Shown here piece by piece: positions 19,487 to 29,512 of a stretch of 64,000 bases of DNA (within the stretch, counting starts at the first letter, position 1; every line of letters starts with the position of its first letter). The DNA is from CAVQBP01 sp963723205 (lineage in GTDB: Bacteria; Bacteroidota; Ignavibacteria; Ignavibacteriales; Ignavibacteriaceae). The notes under the pieces are model-generated. The model was not told the DNA's origin and did no database searches. It was given only the letters and a program-made list of their open reading frames with translations. The stretch lies in the NCBI GenBank assembly GCA_963723205.1, contig CAVRQC010000024.1, forward strand, positions 248,001 through 312,000, in the 5' to 3' direction. A program made the translations under genes and the position numbers.

Positions 19487-20116
19487 TTAACTAACGGAAT
19501 TTTTTTTCATTAATAACCATGTTGAATAGGTTGTTACAGCACCTAAATATGCTCCGGCTATTACATCACTTAAGAAATGATAATCCGTTCCAACAAGAGC
19601 TGCTCCAAGAAACACGAGAAAAATTAAAACCGGTTTTCGATATTGTGGATAGTGAATTATAATAGCAGTTCCAAAAGCAGCAAAGACAACCATATGACCT
19701 GATGGGAAACTGCTATGCCATGTTTTGAACCAATGGAATGTCAATGTCTGATTATTAATAAGCCAGTCTCGTGGAGAGGTTCTTCCAAATAAAAATTTTA
19801 ATAGTGTTTTAACCAGGTATGCAATTGGTAAAACTGTGGCGGCAAGTTTTAAGAATTTGGTTTCCTTATCAAACTTTTTCTTTTGTAATCTGTAAAAATA
19901 AAAAGCCCACAAGAATACTGTGCCTATACTAACAAGATGCGGCAAAAAATCGGGTATGCTTTTAGTGGCTTTCTTTAATATATAAACAGTTTGAAGGAAA
20001 TGCATTACTTTTAAAGCAATTCCGGCATCCAAAAACTTAATGCTAAGAATAGTTACCAACGATACCAAAAGAAAGACCCTTATCCCAATACTAACAGATA
20101 TATTATTTTTAATCAT
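19487..20116 (-). CDS. PAP2-family membrane phosphatase
   Basis: 209 residues with about six membrane helices. The three phosphatase motifs are present: K(x)nGRTSPR, SFPSGH and DYHFLSD (the usual SR of motif 3 is replaced upstream of the His). The substrate could be undecaprenyl diphosphate or another lipid phosphate; the sequence does not decide this. It stands alone on the minus strand. Confidence 0.85.
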   Translation of the reverse strand: MIKNNISVSIGIRVFLLVSLVTILSIKFLDAGIALKVMHFLQTVYILKKATKSIPDFLPHLVSIGTVFLWAFYFYRLQKKKFDKETKFLKLAATVLPIAYLVKTLLKFLFGRTSPRDWLINNQTLTFHWFKTWHSSFPSGHMVVFAAFGTAIIIHYPQYRKPVLIFLVFLGAALVGTDYHFLSDVIAGAYLGAVTTYSTWLLMKKNSVS

Positions 20117-20618
20117 TTGAGTATTTGTAAGCTGTTGTGCAAATTAACTTCGATTAGAATTACTATTAACAAAATAATTATTTAGATACTTTTTAAATTT
20201 AATAATGACATAATTATTAAACATAAAACTTCTAAAATAATATATTTCGAGTTTGTAAAGAGGTAAGTATATCACTTTCTTGTTCGTCGAAAAATAACTA
20301 CCGGATATACATGTAAGTCTAACGGAGTTTATAATTTCCTTGTTTTCAAGGCTTCTGCTGGAGCAGGTTGGCGGGAGTCTGGGCATTTTACACCAAACCT
20401 TCGCCTATCAAAACTGATTACATTATACTTTTATCAGTTAAAAATGGTTGTTGCTCATCATAAAAGTAATTCTTAAGGAATGTAATCAGATGAAATTTTT
20501 AATTGGTATATCTTACTCATATTCCTTCATTTTTATCCGTATTAAAATCTTGTCTCTTTTTTCTTTAAAATGTAAATTTAGAAATAATGATTTAATTTTA
20601 TCTAAAAGGAAAAGGATT
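20117..20618. other. Gap between divergent PAP2 and STAS genes
   Basis: About 500 bases without a convincing gene. A minus-strand ORF of 80 codons here has no signal, domain or ribosome-binding site and is not believed. An in-frame extension of the STAS gene upstream to 20448 is also not supported. Confidence 0.4.
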
Positions 20619-20969
20619 ATGGGAGTATTAAGCTATTTTACTACTGAATCAATTAACGACGTATTTATAGTAACAATTGATTTACAGCAAGCTACAATTG
20701 AACAGGCTAGTGAATTAAATAAATTATTGTCTGATGCAATTAATAGCGGCCGGCGTAAAATATTAATTGAAATGGGTGAAGTTGAATTTATGGATTCAAC
20801 CTTTCTTGGTGCGCTTATCATTAATTTAAAAAAAATCGGTTCATCAAATGGGAAATTCTTACTGGTAGGTCTTAAACCATCTGTTAAGACTATGGTTGAA
20901 CAAACTAATCTTAATAAAATCTTTGATGTTTTTGGATCAAGGACAGAAGCTTTGGATAGCATTCAATAA
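20619..20969 (+). CDS. STAS-domain anti-sigma factor antagonist
   Basis: 116 residues covering one STAS domain. The phosphorylatable Ser is expected in FMDSTFLGAL. The ATG at 20619 follows AAAGGAAAAGGA and fits the domain boundary; a longer in-frame version from 20448 adds only low-complexity hydrophobic sequence. Family role: unphosphorylated form sequesters an RsbW-type kinase and frees a sigma factor. No kinase is adjacent. The PP2C proteins at 10459 and 48440 and the kinase at 47560 are possible partners. Confidence 0.85.
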   Translation: MGVLSYFTTESINDVFIVTIDLQQATIEQASELNKLLSDAINSGRRKILIEMGEVEFMDSTFLGALIINLKKIGSSNGKFLLVGLKPSVKTMVEQTNLNKIFDVFGSRTEALDSIQ

Positions 20970-21111
20970 AAAAATATTTTCCTTTAAAATTTGAGTTGAT
21001 TTATAAGTTGAATATAAATCATTCTACCCCTTATCCATTCAACTCAAACTCTTAATTAAAATATTTTCTTTTTAAAAAATTATTCATTTAGCGGGTATTT
21101 AATGTTAATTG
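20970..21111. other. Short gap between STAS gene and tRNA-Ser
   Basis: No gene seen. AT-rich; convergent ends of the STAS gene and the tRNA. Confidence 0.4.
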
Positions 21112-21198
21112 CGGAGAGACAGGGATTCGAACCCTGGGTGATACAAGTACCACACTGGTTTTCGAGACCAGCCTATTCAACCACTCTAGCATCTCTCC
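21112..21198 (-). tRNA. tRNA-Ser (anticodon CGA)
   Basis: On the minus strand a complete class II tRNA: acceptor stem GGAGAGA/TCTCTCC, anticodon stem CTGGT/ACCAG with loop CTCGAAA (anticodon CGA, reading UCG), a long variable arm, and T arm with GGTTCGAATCC. The discriminator base is G and CCA is not encoded. Confidence 0.95.
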
Positions 21199-21483
21199 AG
21201 GAACAAATAATTATCTTATCTCAAATTTTCAATGAAATTTAATCCTTTATATATCGCACTGTTTCGTGATACAAAGAACACAATTCGGCATAATTATGAA
21301 TTTTTCTTGAACAAAAGTAAAGAAAGAGATAAATTAAATCAAAATCTGGTGATTCGTATTAGTACACTCCGCAACATATATATATATTAAGATAGATAAT
21401 ATTTATACCTCTCAATCCTGAATTTTGCGTCATTATTAAATTCTGATTTCTTTTTATCTAGTAAGATATTTCCAGGGAATTAT

Positions 21484-24400
21484 TTGAAAATTAGATTTCT
21501 AATTCTGTTTTTGTCTATCTCTGCTTTATTAAACCAAACTTCCGCTTTTGGATACAACCAAATAGGTGAATCTTTTATAAAATATTTCAGCCCGAAAGAA
21601 TATCATGCATCTTACCAGAACTGGTGTGTCATTCAGGATAAAAATGGGCTAATGTATTTCGGCAATAATAACGGAATTCTTGAATACGATGGTAATACCT
21701 GGCGATTGATTAAAACACCGAATAATTCAATAGTTAGATCTTTATGTACAGATTCAACCGGGAGGATATATGCTGCTGCATCCTCTGATTTCGGCTATCT
21801 CGCTCCCGATTCTATTGGAAAATTACAATTTTATTCCCTGTTAAAATATCTTGACAGCAAATACAGAAAATTCGGTGATGTTTGGGATGTCGCAGCTGGA
21901 CAGAATGGAGTTTATTATAAAACGCAGGACAAAATATTTAAATGGGATGGCAAAAAGATCATAGTATTTGATTCTGTTTATGCACACAGGTTATATAAAA
22001 TTAATAACTCTCTTTTTGTAAGGAATTATGGAGTCGGTCTGCTGGAAATTTCCGGAGATTCATTGCATCTTGTTCCGGGTGGTAATAAGTTCTCTTCAAT
22101 AGGTATCTATGATATGCTCCCCTTTAAGAATAAAATTTTAGTAACTACTAATCAAAACGGTTTATTCTTTTACGACGGGTATCATTTTTCACAATTTAAG
22201 ACTGAAGCCGATTCATTCCTTGTAAAGAACAGACTTTATAATACCTGCAAACTTAGCGACGGAAGGATTGCTTTTGCTACTCAGCGCGGGGGTGTTTGTA
22301 TTATTGATAAAAACGGTCAACTTTCAAAAACTATTAATTCGAAAAACGGACTTCAATCGGACATAATTTATGATGTTTACCAGGATAACCAGGGCGGTTT
22401 GTGGCTGGCAATGACAGAGGGAATATCCCGGATTGAAATTTCTTCACCGTTTACAAACCTCGATAAAAAAAGCACCGGCAATGATTTTATCTCATCATTA
22501 TACAGGTTTAAAGATAGACTTTATGCAGTAAACTCATTTGGAATTTTTTATTTTGATAAATCTATGTCAGTTTTCAAACCAGTTGCCGGATTTAATTCAG
22601 GCGGTGAAAATTTTGCTAATATAAACGGTTCTTTATTTGCATCTGCAGTTAGTGGAATCTATAAAATTGATCATAATGAAGTTGCTCATCTGGTGTATGA
22701 ATATGATGATCCGGCATTATACAAGTCTAAAATAGACTCAAATATAATTTATGTAACATATAGGATTGGTATAGACATACTAACTTTTAAGAATAATCAT
22801 CTGAAATTACTAAGAAAAATTCATGGGATAAAAAGTGAAATTAATAACCTGGTAGAGGATTCAGATGGCAGTTTATGGATTGAGACAGATTATGAAGGAG
22901 TTTTACACATTAAAACCGGAGGAACAGCTACATCAGATAATAGCGATAATATAAAAATAGATCATTACAACAATAAGAACTGTTTTCCGGATAACAGGTG
23001 CAGCATTTTATCATTAAATAACAAAATCCTTTTTGCCACGGATAAGGGCCTTTTTAGGTTTAATTACAAAACAAAAAATTTTATCCCTGATTCTCTACTT
23101 GGAAAATCTTTTGCAAATTCATCAACTACAATATCTTCAATATGTAAAAGTCAAAACGGAGATATATGGATCCGTGCAGAAACTAAAACCGGGAATGAAC
23201 TCGGTAAAGCGGTAAAACAAAAAAATGGAAATTATTTATGGCATCCCGATCCTTCGTTTAGAAGATTAGAGCTGAACAATGTTTTTTGTCTTTATTCCGA
23301 TCATGAACCTGTGAGCAATAAAGATTTTTTATGGATAAGTACCGATGAAGGATTATTCAGATATGATCCGGAAATCAATAAAGATTATAAAAAGGGATTT
23401 GCGGTTTATATCCGGGATATTATCGTTAATAATGATTCTTTAATTTTTGCCGGAAGCGGGAACAATTATTCGAACACGGAGAATATTTTTTCATTTAAGG
23501 ATAATAATATTACTTTTCGGTGTTCGGCCGTTAGTTTTGATAAATCGGCGGCAAATCTCTACCAATATTTTCTCGACGGATATGATAAAGAGTGGTCACA
23601 GTGGATAGCAGAGCCCATTAAAGAATATACTAACCTTTCAGGCGGTAAATACAAGTTTCATGTCCGCTCAAAAAATGTTTATGGTGTGATAAGTAAAGAA
23701 GATATTTTCGGTTTTATAGTTCTTTCTCCCTGGTATTTTTCAGGTTGGGCTTATCTTTTTTACAGTCTTGCCTTTTTAGGAATAATATACATAGTAAGGT
23801 ATTTTGAATTAAAACGTTTGAATAAAAAACATGCACTGGAATTACATTTAGTTGCATATGAAAAACTAAAAGAACTCGATAAATTGAAATCTCAATTTTT
23901 TGCAAATATATCTCACGAGTTCCGTACGCCGCTCACATTAATTCTGGGACAAATTGAAAGCGTGTTATCATCGAAGATCGAGATAAAAGAGAAAGGAAAG
24001 CTCCATATTGCGAACAGGAATGCTAGAAGACTGCTGACCTTGATCAACCAGTTACTTGATTTGTCCAAGATTGAATCAGGAAGTATGGAGTTAAAAACCA
24101 AAAATCATAATATTGTTTCTTTTTAAAAAGTTTATTCTATTCTTTTGAATCAATCGCCGAATCAAAAAGAATTAAATTGAAATTTGAGTCTGAATTAGAA
24201 AATATCCCGGTTTTATTTGATCCCGATAAAATGGAAAAAATATTTAACAATCTTATTTCAAATGCCTTCAAATTTACATCGGTTAATGGAGAAATAAAGG
24301 TTAGTCTTGATATTTCAAATAATAAAGTAGGAATTCATGTTAAAGATACCGGCCAAGGTATAAGTAAAGAAGAACTTACTCACATTTTCGATCGTTTTTA

Positions 24401-25454
24401 CCAGGCTGATGGTTCGAGTACCCGTGAGTATGAAGGAACCGGGATCGGGTTATCTCTTACAAAGGAATTAATAGAACTCCATAAAGGAAATATCTCAGTA
24501 ATATCTGAAGAAGGTAAGGGAACCGAATTTTTAATTACTCTGCCCCTTGGTGATATGATTCATGAAAAAGAAAAATTAATTGAATTAACTCCCACTGAAT
24601 TTTTTATTGATAAAATACCTAATGATTTTGGAACATATTCATCTGATAACGTCCTGCATCAAGTATCCGGCATCCAGTATCCGGCAGCCGGTATCAACGA
24701 AATAGTTTTAATCGTTGAAGATAATCCTGATGTAAGAACATATATACGCGAACAGACTGAAGATGATTATAAAGTAATTGAAGCTTCCAACGGGGAAGAG
24801 GGTATTGTTAAAGCACAAGAAAATATTCCCGATATTATTATTACCGATGTTATGATGCCTAAAATGGATGGTTATAAATTTTGTAATGAGATACGAAAAG
24901 ATGAAAAAACAAGTCATATTCCAATAATTATGTTAACTGCAAAAGCCGGTCTTGACGATAAAATAGAAGGCCTTGAAACCGGAATTGATGCTTATCTTAC
25001 TAAACCTTTCAGTGCTAAAGAATTAAGGGTACGAATAAAGAATTTAATTATCCGTAGAAAAGAGTTACGCAAAAAATTCAGCAGTGCAACAATAATAAAA
25101 CCATCTGAAGTATCTGTAATTTCTGCCGATCAGGAATTTTTACAGAGAACAATAAAAATAATAGAATCAAATTTTGAAGACGATAAATTCAGTGTAGAAA
25201 AACTTGCTGAAGCAATAAACATGAGTACTTCGCAGCTTAATAGAAAATTAAATGCTCTTATTGATCAGCCTGCGGGACAGTTTATTCGTTCTCTCCGTTT
25301 GCAGCGTGCCGCTGATCTTCTAAAACAAAATGCCGGAAGCGTTGCTGAAATTTGTTATATGGTTGGCTTTAATGATCAAGCATACTTCTCGCGTTCATTT
25401 AAAAAACAGTTTGGGTGTTCACCATCTGAGTATAAAAAAGTGAGAAGACTTTAA
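21484..25454 (+). CDS. Beta-propeller hybrid two-component system (HK-REC-AraC), one-base frameshift
   Basis: Hybrid two-component regulator: signal peptide, Reg_prop-type propeller (about 30-680), Y_Y_Y domain, membrane helix (near 755-775), HisKA with phospho-His in SHEFRTPLTL, HATPase (VKDTGQGI, GTGIGLSL), receiver with phospho-Asp in ITDVMMPKMDG (codon 24846-24848), and AraC-type DNA-binding domain ending in KKQFGCSPSEY. The frame breaks at 24119-24129: after NHNIVSF a TAA appears, but adding one T to the TTTTT run restores FLKSLFYSFES, exactly as in the homologue at 42422. Apparent restart codons (TTG 24177) are not real starts. The break is either a sequencing error or a recent mutation. 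The start codon is TTG (21484). Confidence 0.88.
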
Positions 25455-25585
25455 TGCGGCTAAAGCACGTTTCTATTTCCTATTCTTTTCTCAGTTCACT
25501 AAAGTGAATTGCAATTTCTTCCAATATCTTTTAAAATAGTTTGGTCAATTGCAGTTGGATTTATACAACTGATACTAATCAAAAT

Positions 25586-25689
25586 AAAAAGGCTCTCTTT
25601 CCGGAGGGCTTATTCATTTTTATAATTCAACTAATTGGGGGATAATTCACATCTCCATCTTTAACATATACACGTGGATTAAACTCGTT
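25586..25689 (-). repeat. Gene-tail repeat, copy 1 (imperfect terminator)
   Basis: About 104 bases closely matching 26647-26749. On the minus strand it encodes the end of a protein (VKDGDVNYP then stop) followed by a hairpin. In this copy the hairpin stem (25591-25610) has decayed and no coding sequence continues upstream. Confidence 0.8.
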
Positions 25690-25781
25690 TTGTCATTTTG
25701 TTTTAAAAAGCTTTTAAACTCTATTATTATTTTACTGTAGAAGTATACTAAAGACAATTTTTGCCCCAATAATCCAAATTT

Positions 25782-25800
25782 TTGCTTCAAAAATACAAGA
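25782..25800 (+). promoter_or_regulatory. Shared upstream motif, instance before cytochrome c gene
   Basis: TTGCTTCAAAAATACAAGA is a degenerate copy of TTGCGCANNNAGTACAAGA. It is preceded by AATCCAAAT and followed by TATCTG exactly as in the instance at 28175, and lies about 100 bases before the ATG at 25902. Confidence 0.5.
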
Positions 25801-25901
25801 TATCTGCAATAATCAAGCTTACATTAACATTGTATTTTGTAATTTTTACAAAAATTAAAATCATTAACCAATTATTAAATAACAAAATTAAAGGAGATAT
25901 T

Positions 25902-26501
25902 ATGAAAAAAAATATTTTTATTTCAGTTTACCTGCTTATTATGGCAGCGGTTGTTATTTCGCAAATCAATTGCTCCCCCACAGAAGAAAGCAAACCAATG
26001 TCTCAAAAGGAGTTAATAGCACGTGGCAAATATTTAGTAACGACGGGCGGTTGTGCTGATTGCCATTCTCCCAAAATATATACAGAAAATGGTCCTGTGC
26101 CCGATTCAACTAAAAGCCTTTCCGGGTTTCAACATGATGAAAAACTCCCTGCTTTGGATACTAAATACGTTGCTCCAGGTAATTGGGTTGCCACAGAAAG
26201 TAATTTTTCAGCTTGGGTTGGCCCCTGGGGAATTTCATTTGCAGCAAACATTACACCGGATAATGAAACTGGAATTGGAACTCTGACAGAAGAAATGTTT
26301 ATTAAAACTCTTAGAGAAGGTAAGGTTATGGGTGTAGGCAGACCATTACTGCCGCCAATGCCGTGGCAGTCAATAGGTCAAAAGAGTGATCAAGATCTGA
26401 AAGCAATGTATGCTTATTTAAAATCAATTAACCCTATACACAATCAGGTTCCTCAGCCAATACCTCCAGATAAAATGAAAGATGCATTATCAGGAAAATA
26501 G
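25902..26501 (+). CDS. Cytochrome c lipoprotein
   Basis: 199 residues. ATG 25902 follows AAGGAGATAT. Signal peptide with lipobox-like SQINC, so probably lipid-anchored. One haem site CADCH, preceded by GKYLVTTGG; the axial Met is probably in LLPPMPW. The tail SDQDLKAMYAYLKSINPI is typical of class I cytochromes of the alcohol/aldehyde-dehydrogenase subunit type. It sits between two copies of a ~104-bp gene-tail repeat and downstream of the AraC-type hybrid regulator. Confidence 0.88.
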   Translation: MKKNIFISVYLLIMAAVVISQINCSPTEESKPMSQKELIARGKYLVTTGGCADCHSPKIYTENGPVPDSTKSLSGFQHDEKLPALDTKYVAPGNWVATESNFSAWVGPWGISFAANITPDNETGIGTLTEEMFIKTLREGKVMGVGRPLLPPMPWQSIGQKSDQDLKAMYAYLKSINPIHNQVPQPIPPDKMKDALSGK

Positions 26502-26575
26502 TAGGAATAAAGAATTTCAATATCCTTTCGTATTTTCAAATAGTGGTATTGTGGAATAATAAAAATAAATGGAAT

Positions 26576-26632
26576 ATACAGCAATTTGGAGTACGTCCCT
26601 CAGAATATAAAAAAGCATATTTGCAATTCTAA
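26576..26632 (+). pseudogene. Remnant of an AraC-type regulator C-terminus
   Basis: Codons read QQFGVRPSEYKKAYLQF then TAA (26630-26632). This matches the last helix of HTCS AraC domains such as KKQFGCSPSEYKK at 25410-25440. No upstream domain survives. It lies just before the second copy of the gene-tail repeat, as the intact AraC end lies before the first copy. Confidence 0.7.
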
Positions 26633-26646
26633 AGTATGCAAAATAT

Positions 26647-26749
26647 AAAAAGCCCTCTTTCCGGAGGGCTTATTCATTTTTATATTTCAACTATTGCGGG
26701 GATAATTCACATCTCCATCTTTAACATGTACACATGGATTAAACCCGTT
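26647..26749 (-). repeat. Gene-tail repeat, copy 2 (with intact terminator hairpin)
   Basis: Near-identical to 25586-25689. Contains a perfect 7-bp stem with 6-base loop (26651-26670) followed on the minus strand by a T run, i.e. a rho-independent terminator for the minus-strand fragment that extends to 26923. Confidence 0.8.
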
Positions 26750-26923
26750 AAAGATTCCGTCAGGATTATAATGTCAGTTCCAAGTATGGCATTCCCACAA
26801 ACCAGCGTTTGTATCATGTTTCCACAGAGCATCATTTCCGGAAAATCCTTCAGGCGGGTTTGGGTTATTTAGATCATAAAGTACAGCATATTCAAGAGAA
26901 GTTAATCTCATATTACCACCAGA
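26687..26923 (-). pseudogene. C-terminal fragment of a secreted-type protein, one internal stop
   Basis: Minus-strand frame of 79 codons: SGGNMRLTSLEYAVLYD ... NPPEGFSGND ... LWECHTWN, then TGA where Trp is likely, then HYNPDGIFNGFNP to the final stop at 26687. It resembles the end of uncharacterised secreted proteins with a TWxWxHNPxGxFxxFNP motif. No N-terminal part is present. Parent family not certain. Confidence 0.6.
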
Positions 26924-27546
26924 TTAGATTAAAAGAATTATTTCATTAATAATTATCGTAATCAGTTTTATATTTTTATCTAAATTTTTAGATGATCTAC
27001 AGAAAGGCAAAGTTCATTAATTAAAAATAGAATGTATATTATAACGTACATAAAACATATTGTTAGCAATCTGTTTGATTGATAATTCTTTTCCGGCAAA
27101 TTATTATAGTTCATATAATAAATAATTAGAGCTTTTTTCAGCAACATTTAATTTAAATGATAAGACATTTCACCCATTTCCATATCAGGGTAAATCGGTC
27201 AATGTTATATTATTAAAATTTCAGAATTTTTGAAATCAACCAATTATTTCGCTCATTAATGAAATCTCTTACCTAAACAAGCAAAAATGTCCAAATAATC
27301 TCTTTTATGACTTAAGAATCCTAACAATTGCGCAGATAGTGCAAGCTATTAATATGATATGCTGTTACTTTTACCGGGCAATCTATAAATCTTATAAAAA
27401 GAAATTTAGAATTAACCTTGAATCTTATAATTGGGAGAACATACATTTCCTTTGAAAAATGTAAAACAATCGAACCGGAAGTATTTTTCACTCAACAATG
27501 TTAATAAATTCAATCAATTCAATAATCATTTATTAGGAGTACTTAA
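26924..27546. other. AT-rich gap with one shared motif
   Basis: About 620 bases without a gene. It holds one instance of the shared motif (27328-27346) about 200 bases before the HEAT-like gene. Nothing else was recognised. Confidence 0.4.
27328..27346 (+). promoter_or_regulatory. Shared upstream motif, instance before secreted HEAT-like gene
   Basis: TTGCGCAGATAGTGCAAGC matches TTGCGCANNNAGTACAAGA at most fixed positions and is preceded by AATCC. Confidence 0.5.
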
Positions 27547-28014
27547 ATGAAAAACCACATATTTTCATCCATTCTTTCAATATCATTAATTTTGTTCTTT
27601 GTCAGCTCGTTTTCTTTTGCACAGGATAGACCGACACGGTTTGTAAAACAACATAATTCTCAATCTTTAAGGAAAAACCTGAAAACCACTGAAAAAATGC
27701 TGATGGAGCATATACAAAATGATTCTACAAATTCAAAATTAACAGCAGTGCAGACTTTCAGAGAACTTGAGCAGATTTTTCCTGATAACTCATTTAATTC
27801 TTTTATAGAACCTTTGAGTGGAATTGTGCAAAATGAAGAGTTAGGGACTCAATTACGTATACTTTCTGCTATTGCCCTTGATGAACTCCATTCTGATATT
27901 GGTGATAGGGTTATTTATAAAGTATCTAAAACTTCAAATAATGAATCCGTTAAGAATATATGTACGGCAATATCTTTTGAAATTTCCAAGACTGTTGAAA
28001 ATCAAAGTAAATAG
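27547..28014 (+). CDS. Small secreted HEAT-repeat-like protein
   Basis: 155 residues with signal peptide (ending FSFAQ). Mature part helical with units TAVQTFRELEQIFP and QLRILSAIALDELHSDIGDRVI, paralogous to the proteins at 5553 and 6112. ATG preceded by AGGAG (27535-27539). Ends just before a strong terminator. Function unknown. Confidence 0.7.
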   Translation: MKNHIFSSILSISLILFFVSSFSFAQDRPTRFVKQHNSQSLRKNLKTTEKMLMEHIQNDSTNSKLTAVQTFRELEQIFPDNSFNSFIEPLSGIVQNEELGTQLRILSAIALDELHSDIGDRVIYKVSKTSNNESVKNICTAISFEISKTVENQSK

Positions 28015-28061
28015 TTATTCGCTGATACATTCTTTAATCCTGTTTCTTTATTTTTTTTGTG

Positions 28062-28094
28062 AAATTACCCGCCGGTTACGGCGGGTAATTTTTT
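28062..28094 (+). terminator. Rho-independent terminator
   Basis: Perfect 12-bp stem (AAATTACCCGCC paired with GGCGGGTAATTT), 6-base loop, then a T run. Follows the HEAT-like gene by about 50 bases. Confidence 0.9.
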
Positions 28095-28174
28095 ATCAAA
28101 TCAGTAATATTATAACCGTATTATTATTTAATAAAATGACCTAAAATTAAATTCTGTATCAAAAATCCAAATAT

Positions 28175-28193
28175 TTGCGCAAATAGTACAAGA
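28175..28193 (+). promoter_or_regulatory. Shared upstream motif, instance before DUF2007-like gene
   Basis: TTGCGCAAATAGTACAAGA, a full match to the consensus, flanked by AATCCAAAT upstream and TATCTG downstream. About 73 bases before the TTG start at 28266. Confidence 0.65.
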
Positions 28194-28265
28194 TATCTGT
28201 CGTCCATTCTTCTACCTTAAACTAAGCAAGTTAAATTAATTAAATCATAATCCTGATTAATACTA

Positions 28266-28706
28266 TTGAAAATCTTAAAAATCAAAGGAATTTATTCTGA
28301 TATTGGGAAGATTGAGCTTGAAACAATGAAAACAATTGACTGGAATGAATTAAGCGAAGAAAATGCACCGGAATTACCTTTTGGTACTATGATAGAGTTG
28401 AATATTTCATTTGATGAAAAGGATTTTCTCTCAGGGAATAATGGAATTGTATGGGCAACCTATGATTTAAGACAAGCTGAAATTATACAAAATACGCTTC
28501 TTGCTCAAAATATTTATTCGGAAATAAAAAGAATTCATCTTGAAAGAATCGAAATGTTTCTAATAAAAATAGCAAGTGAATCTGATATAGCTGATTCTAT
28601 TGATTTTATTTGGCGAAACAACACAGGTTTAAGATTAAAACCTGATTGGATTTATCCAAAAGATGAACTGAATAAAAGTTTTGAACAATGGTTAAGCGGA
28701 CAATAA
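28266..28706 (+). CDS. DUF2007-like putative signalling protein
   Basis: 146 residues, cytoplasmic. The middle (FLSGNNGIVWATYDLRQAEIIQNTLLAQNI followed by a beta strand and a second helix) resembles the ferredoxin-like DUF2007 putative signal-transducing family. The C-terminus SFEQWLSGQ is conserved in the paralogue 45495-45935, with which it aligns end to end; that alignment supports the TTG start here. The ORF follows a shared motif and begins a run of small NTF2/SnoaL-like genes. Domain call is by eye. Confidence 0.6.
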   Translation: MKILKIKGIYSDIGKIELETMKTIDWNELSEENAPELPFGTMIELNISFDEKDFLSGNNGIVWATYDLRQAEIIQNTLLAQNIYSEIKRIHLERIEMFLIKIASESDIADSIDFIWRNNTGLRLKPDWIYPKDELNKSFEQWLSGQ

Positions 28707-28747
28707 TATCTAAATAATATATTCTTAAAATAAAAAGGAGTTACAGA

Positions 28748-29032
28748 ATGGCATACATACTAGTTCATCACAAAATTGAAGACTATAACAAATGGAAACC
28801 TGTTTTTGACAATGACGCAGGCAATAGGGCGAAGCATGGATCAACAGGGGGGAAAATTTTTAGAAATGCTGATAACCCGAATGATATCTTTACTCTTCTG
28901 GAAATAAGTAGTATCGAGAAAGGAAAAGAGTTAACCCAATCCGATAGCCTTAAAGAAGCTATGAAAAAAGCCGGTGTGATAGGAATGCCGGAGGTTTATT
29001 TTCTTGATGAAGCTTTCTCAACATCAGCATGA
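28748..29032 (+). CDS. Dimeric alpha/beta-barrel-like small protein
   Basis: 94 residues. Pattern YILVHHKIEDYNKWKPVFD ... GSTGGKIFRNADNPNDIFTLLEI ... GMPEVYFLDE fits a cyclase/antibiotic-biosynthesis-monooxygenase-like ferredoxin fold. Ribosome-binding site AAAAGGAG precedes ATG. Its C-terminal segment is duplicated as a remnant at 29513-29599. Substrate unknown. Confidence 0.7.
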   Translation: MAYILVHHKIEDYNKWKPVFDNDAGNRAKHGSTGGKIFRNADNPNDIFTLLEISSIEKGKELTQSDSLKEAMKKAGVIGMPEVYFLDEAFSTSA

Positions 29033-29087
29033 TAGGACTGAATGAGATAATTGTATAGAAAATAATTAAGTAAAAGGAAAACAATTT

Positions 29088-29510
29088 ATGTTACAAGGAG
29101 AAATAAAAAACAGAGTTCGTCAAGCCTTCGATGAGGCTTTCAATCGAGGCAACTTTTCAGCCCTCGATGATATTTTTGCACCTGATGTGATTGACTATAG
29201 CGTTGCACGCGAGGCTGAACAAATCGGCCTCGATGGCTTTAAACAACGCATCGCGGGACATCGAACCGGTTTTCCCGATCTGCAATTTACGATTCATCAG
29301 CTGCTTGCGGACAATGATTTGGTCGCATTTCGCTGGACAATGCAGGGTGCTCAACAGGGACCATGGGCCGGTCGCCCGGCGACTGGCAAACAAATGACGA
29401 TCACCGGGATGAATATAGAACATCTAAAGGAAGGCAAGATTATCGAACATTGGAGCAATCCGAATATTTTGAGTGCCTTTCAGCAGCTTGGTTTTCTGAA
29501 CGCATCCTGA
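29088..29510 (+). CDS. SnoaL-like ester-cyclase family protein, probably transferred
   Basis: 140 residues of the SnoaL/NTF2-like fold: AFNRGNFSALDDIFAPDVIDY, GLDGFKQRIAGHRTGFPDLQF, GQ(Q)GPWAGRPATGKQMTITGMNI, EGKIIEHWSN. Family members bind small hydrophobic molecules. The gene uses visibly more GC-rich codons (CTC, CGC, GGC) than its neighbours and sits between an intact alpha/beta-barrel gene and a remnant of a second copy, suggesting insertion of a foreign gene. Confidence 0.85.
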   Translation: MLQGEIKNRVRQAFDEAFNRGNFSALDDIFAPDVIDYSVAREAEQIGLDGFKQRIAGHRTGFPDLQFTIHQLLADNDLVAFRWTMQGAQQGPWAGRPATGKQMTITGMNIEHLKEGKIIEHWSNPNILSAFQQLGFLNAS

Positions 29511-29512
29511 TA

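Noticed and set aside
20448..20618. Longer start for the STAS gene
   Set aside because: The extension is hydrophobic low-complexity sequence with no ribosome-binding site, while ATG 20619 has one and matches the domain edge.
21112..21198. tRNA-Ser as an integration site for an island
   Set aside because: No integrase gene and no repeated tRNA 3' end was seen in the window.
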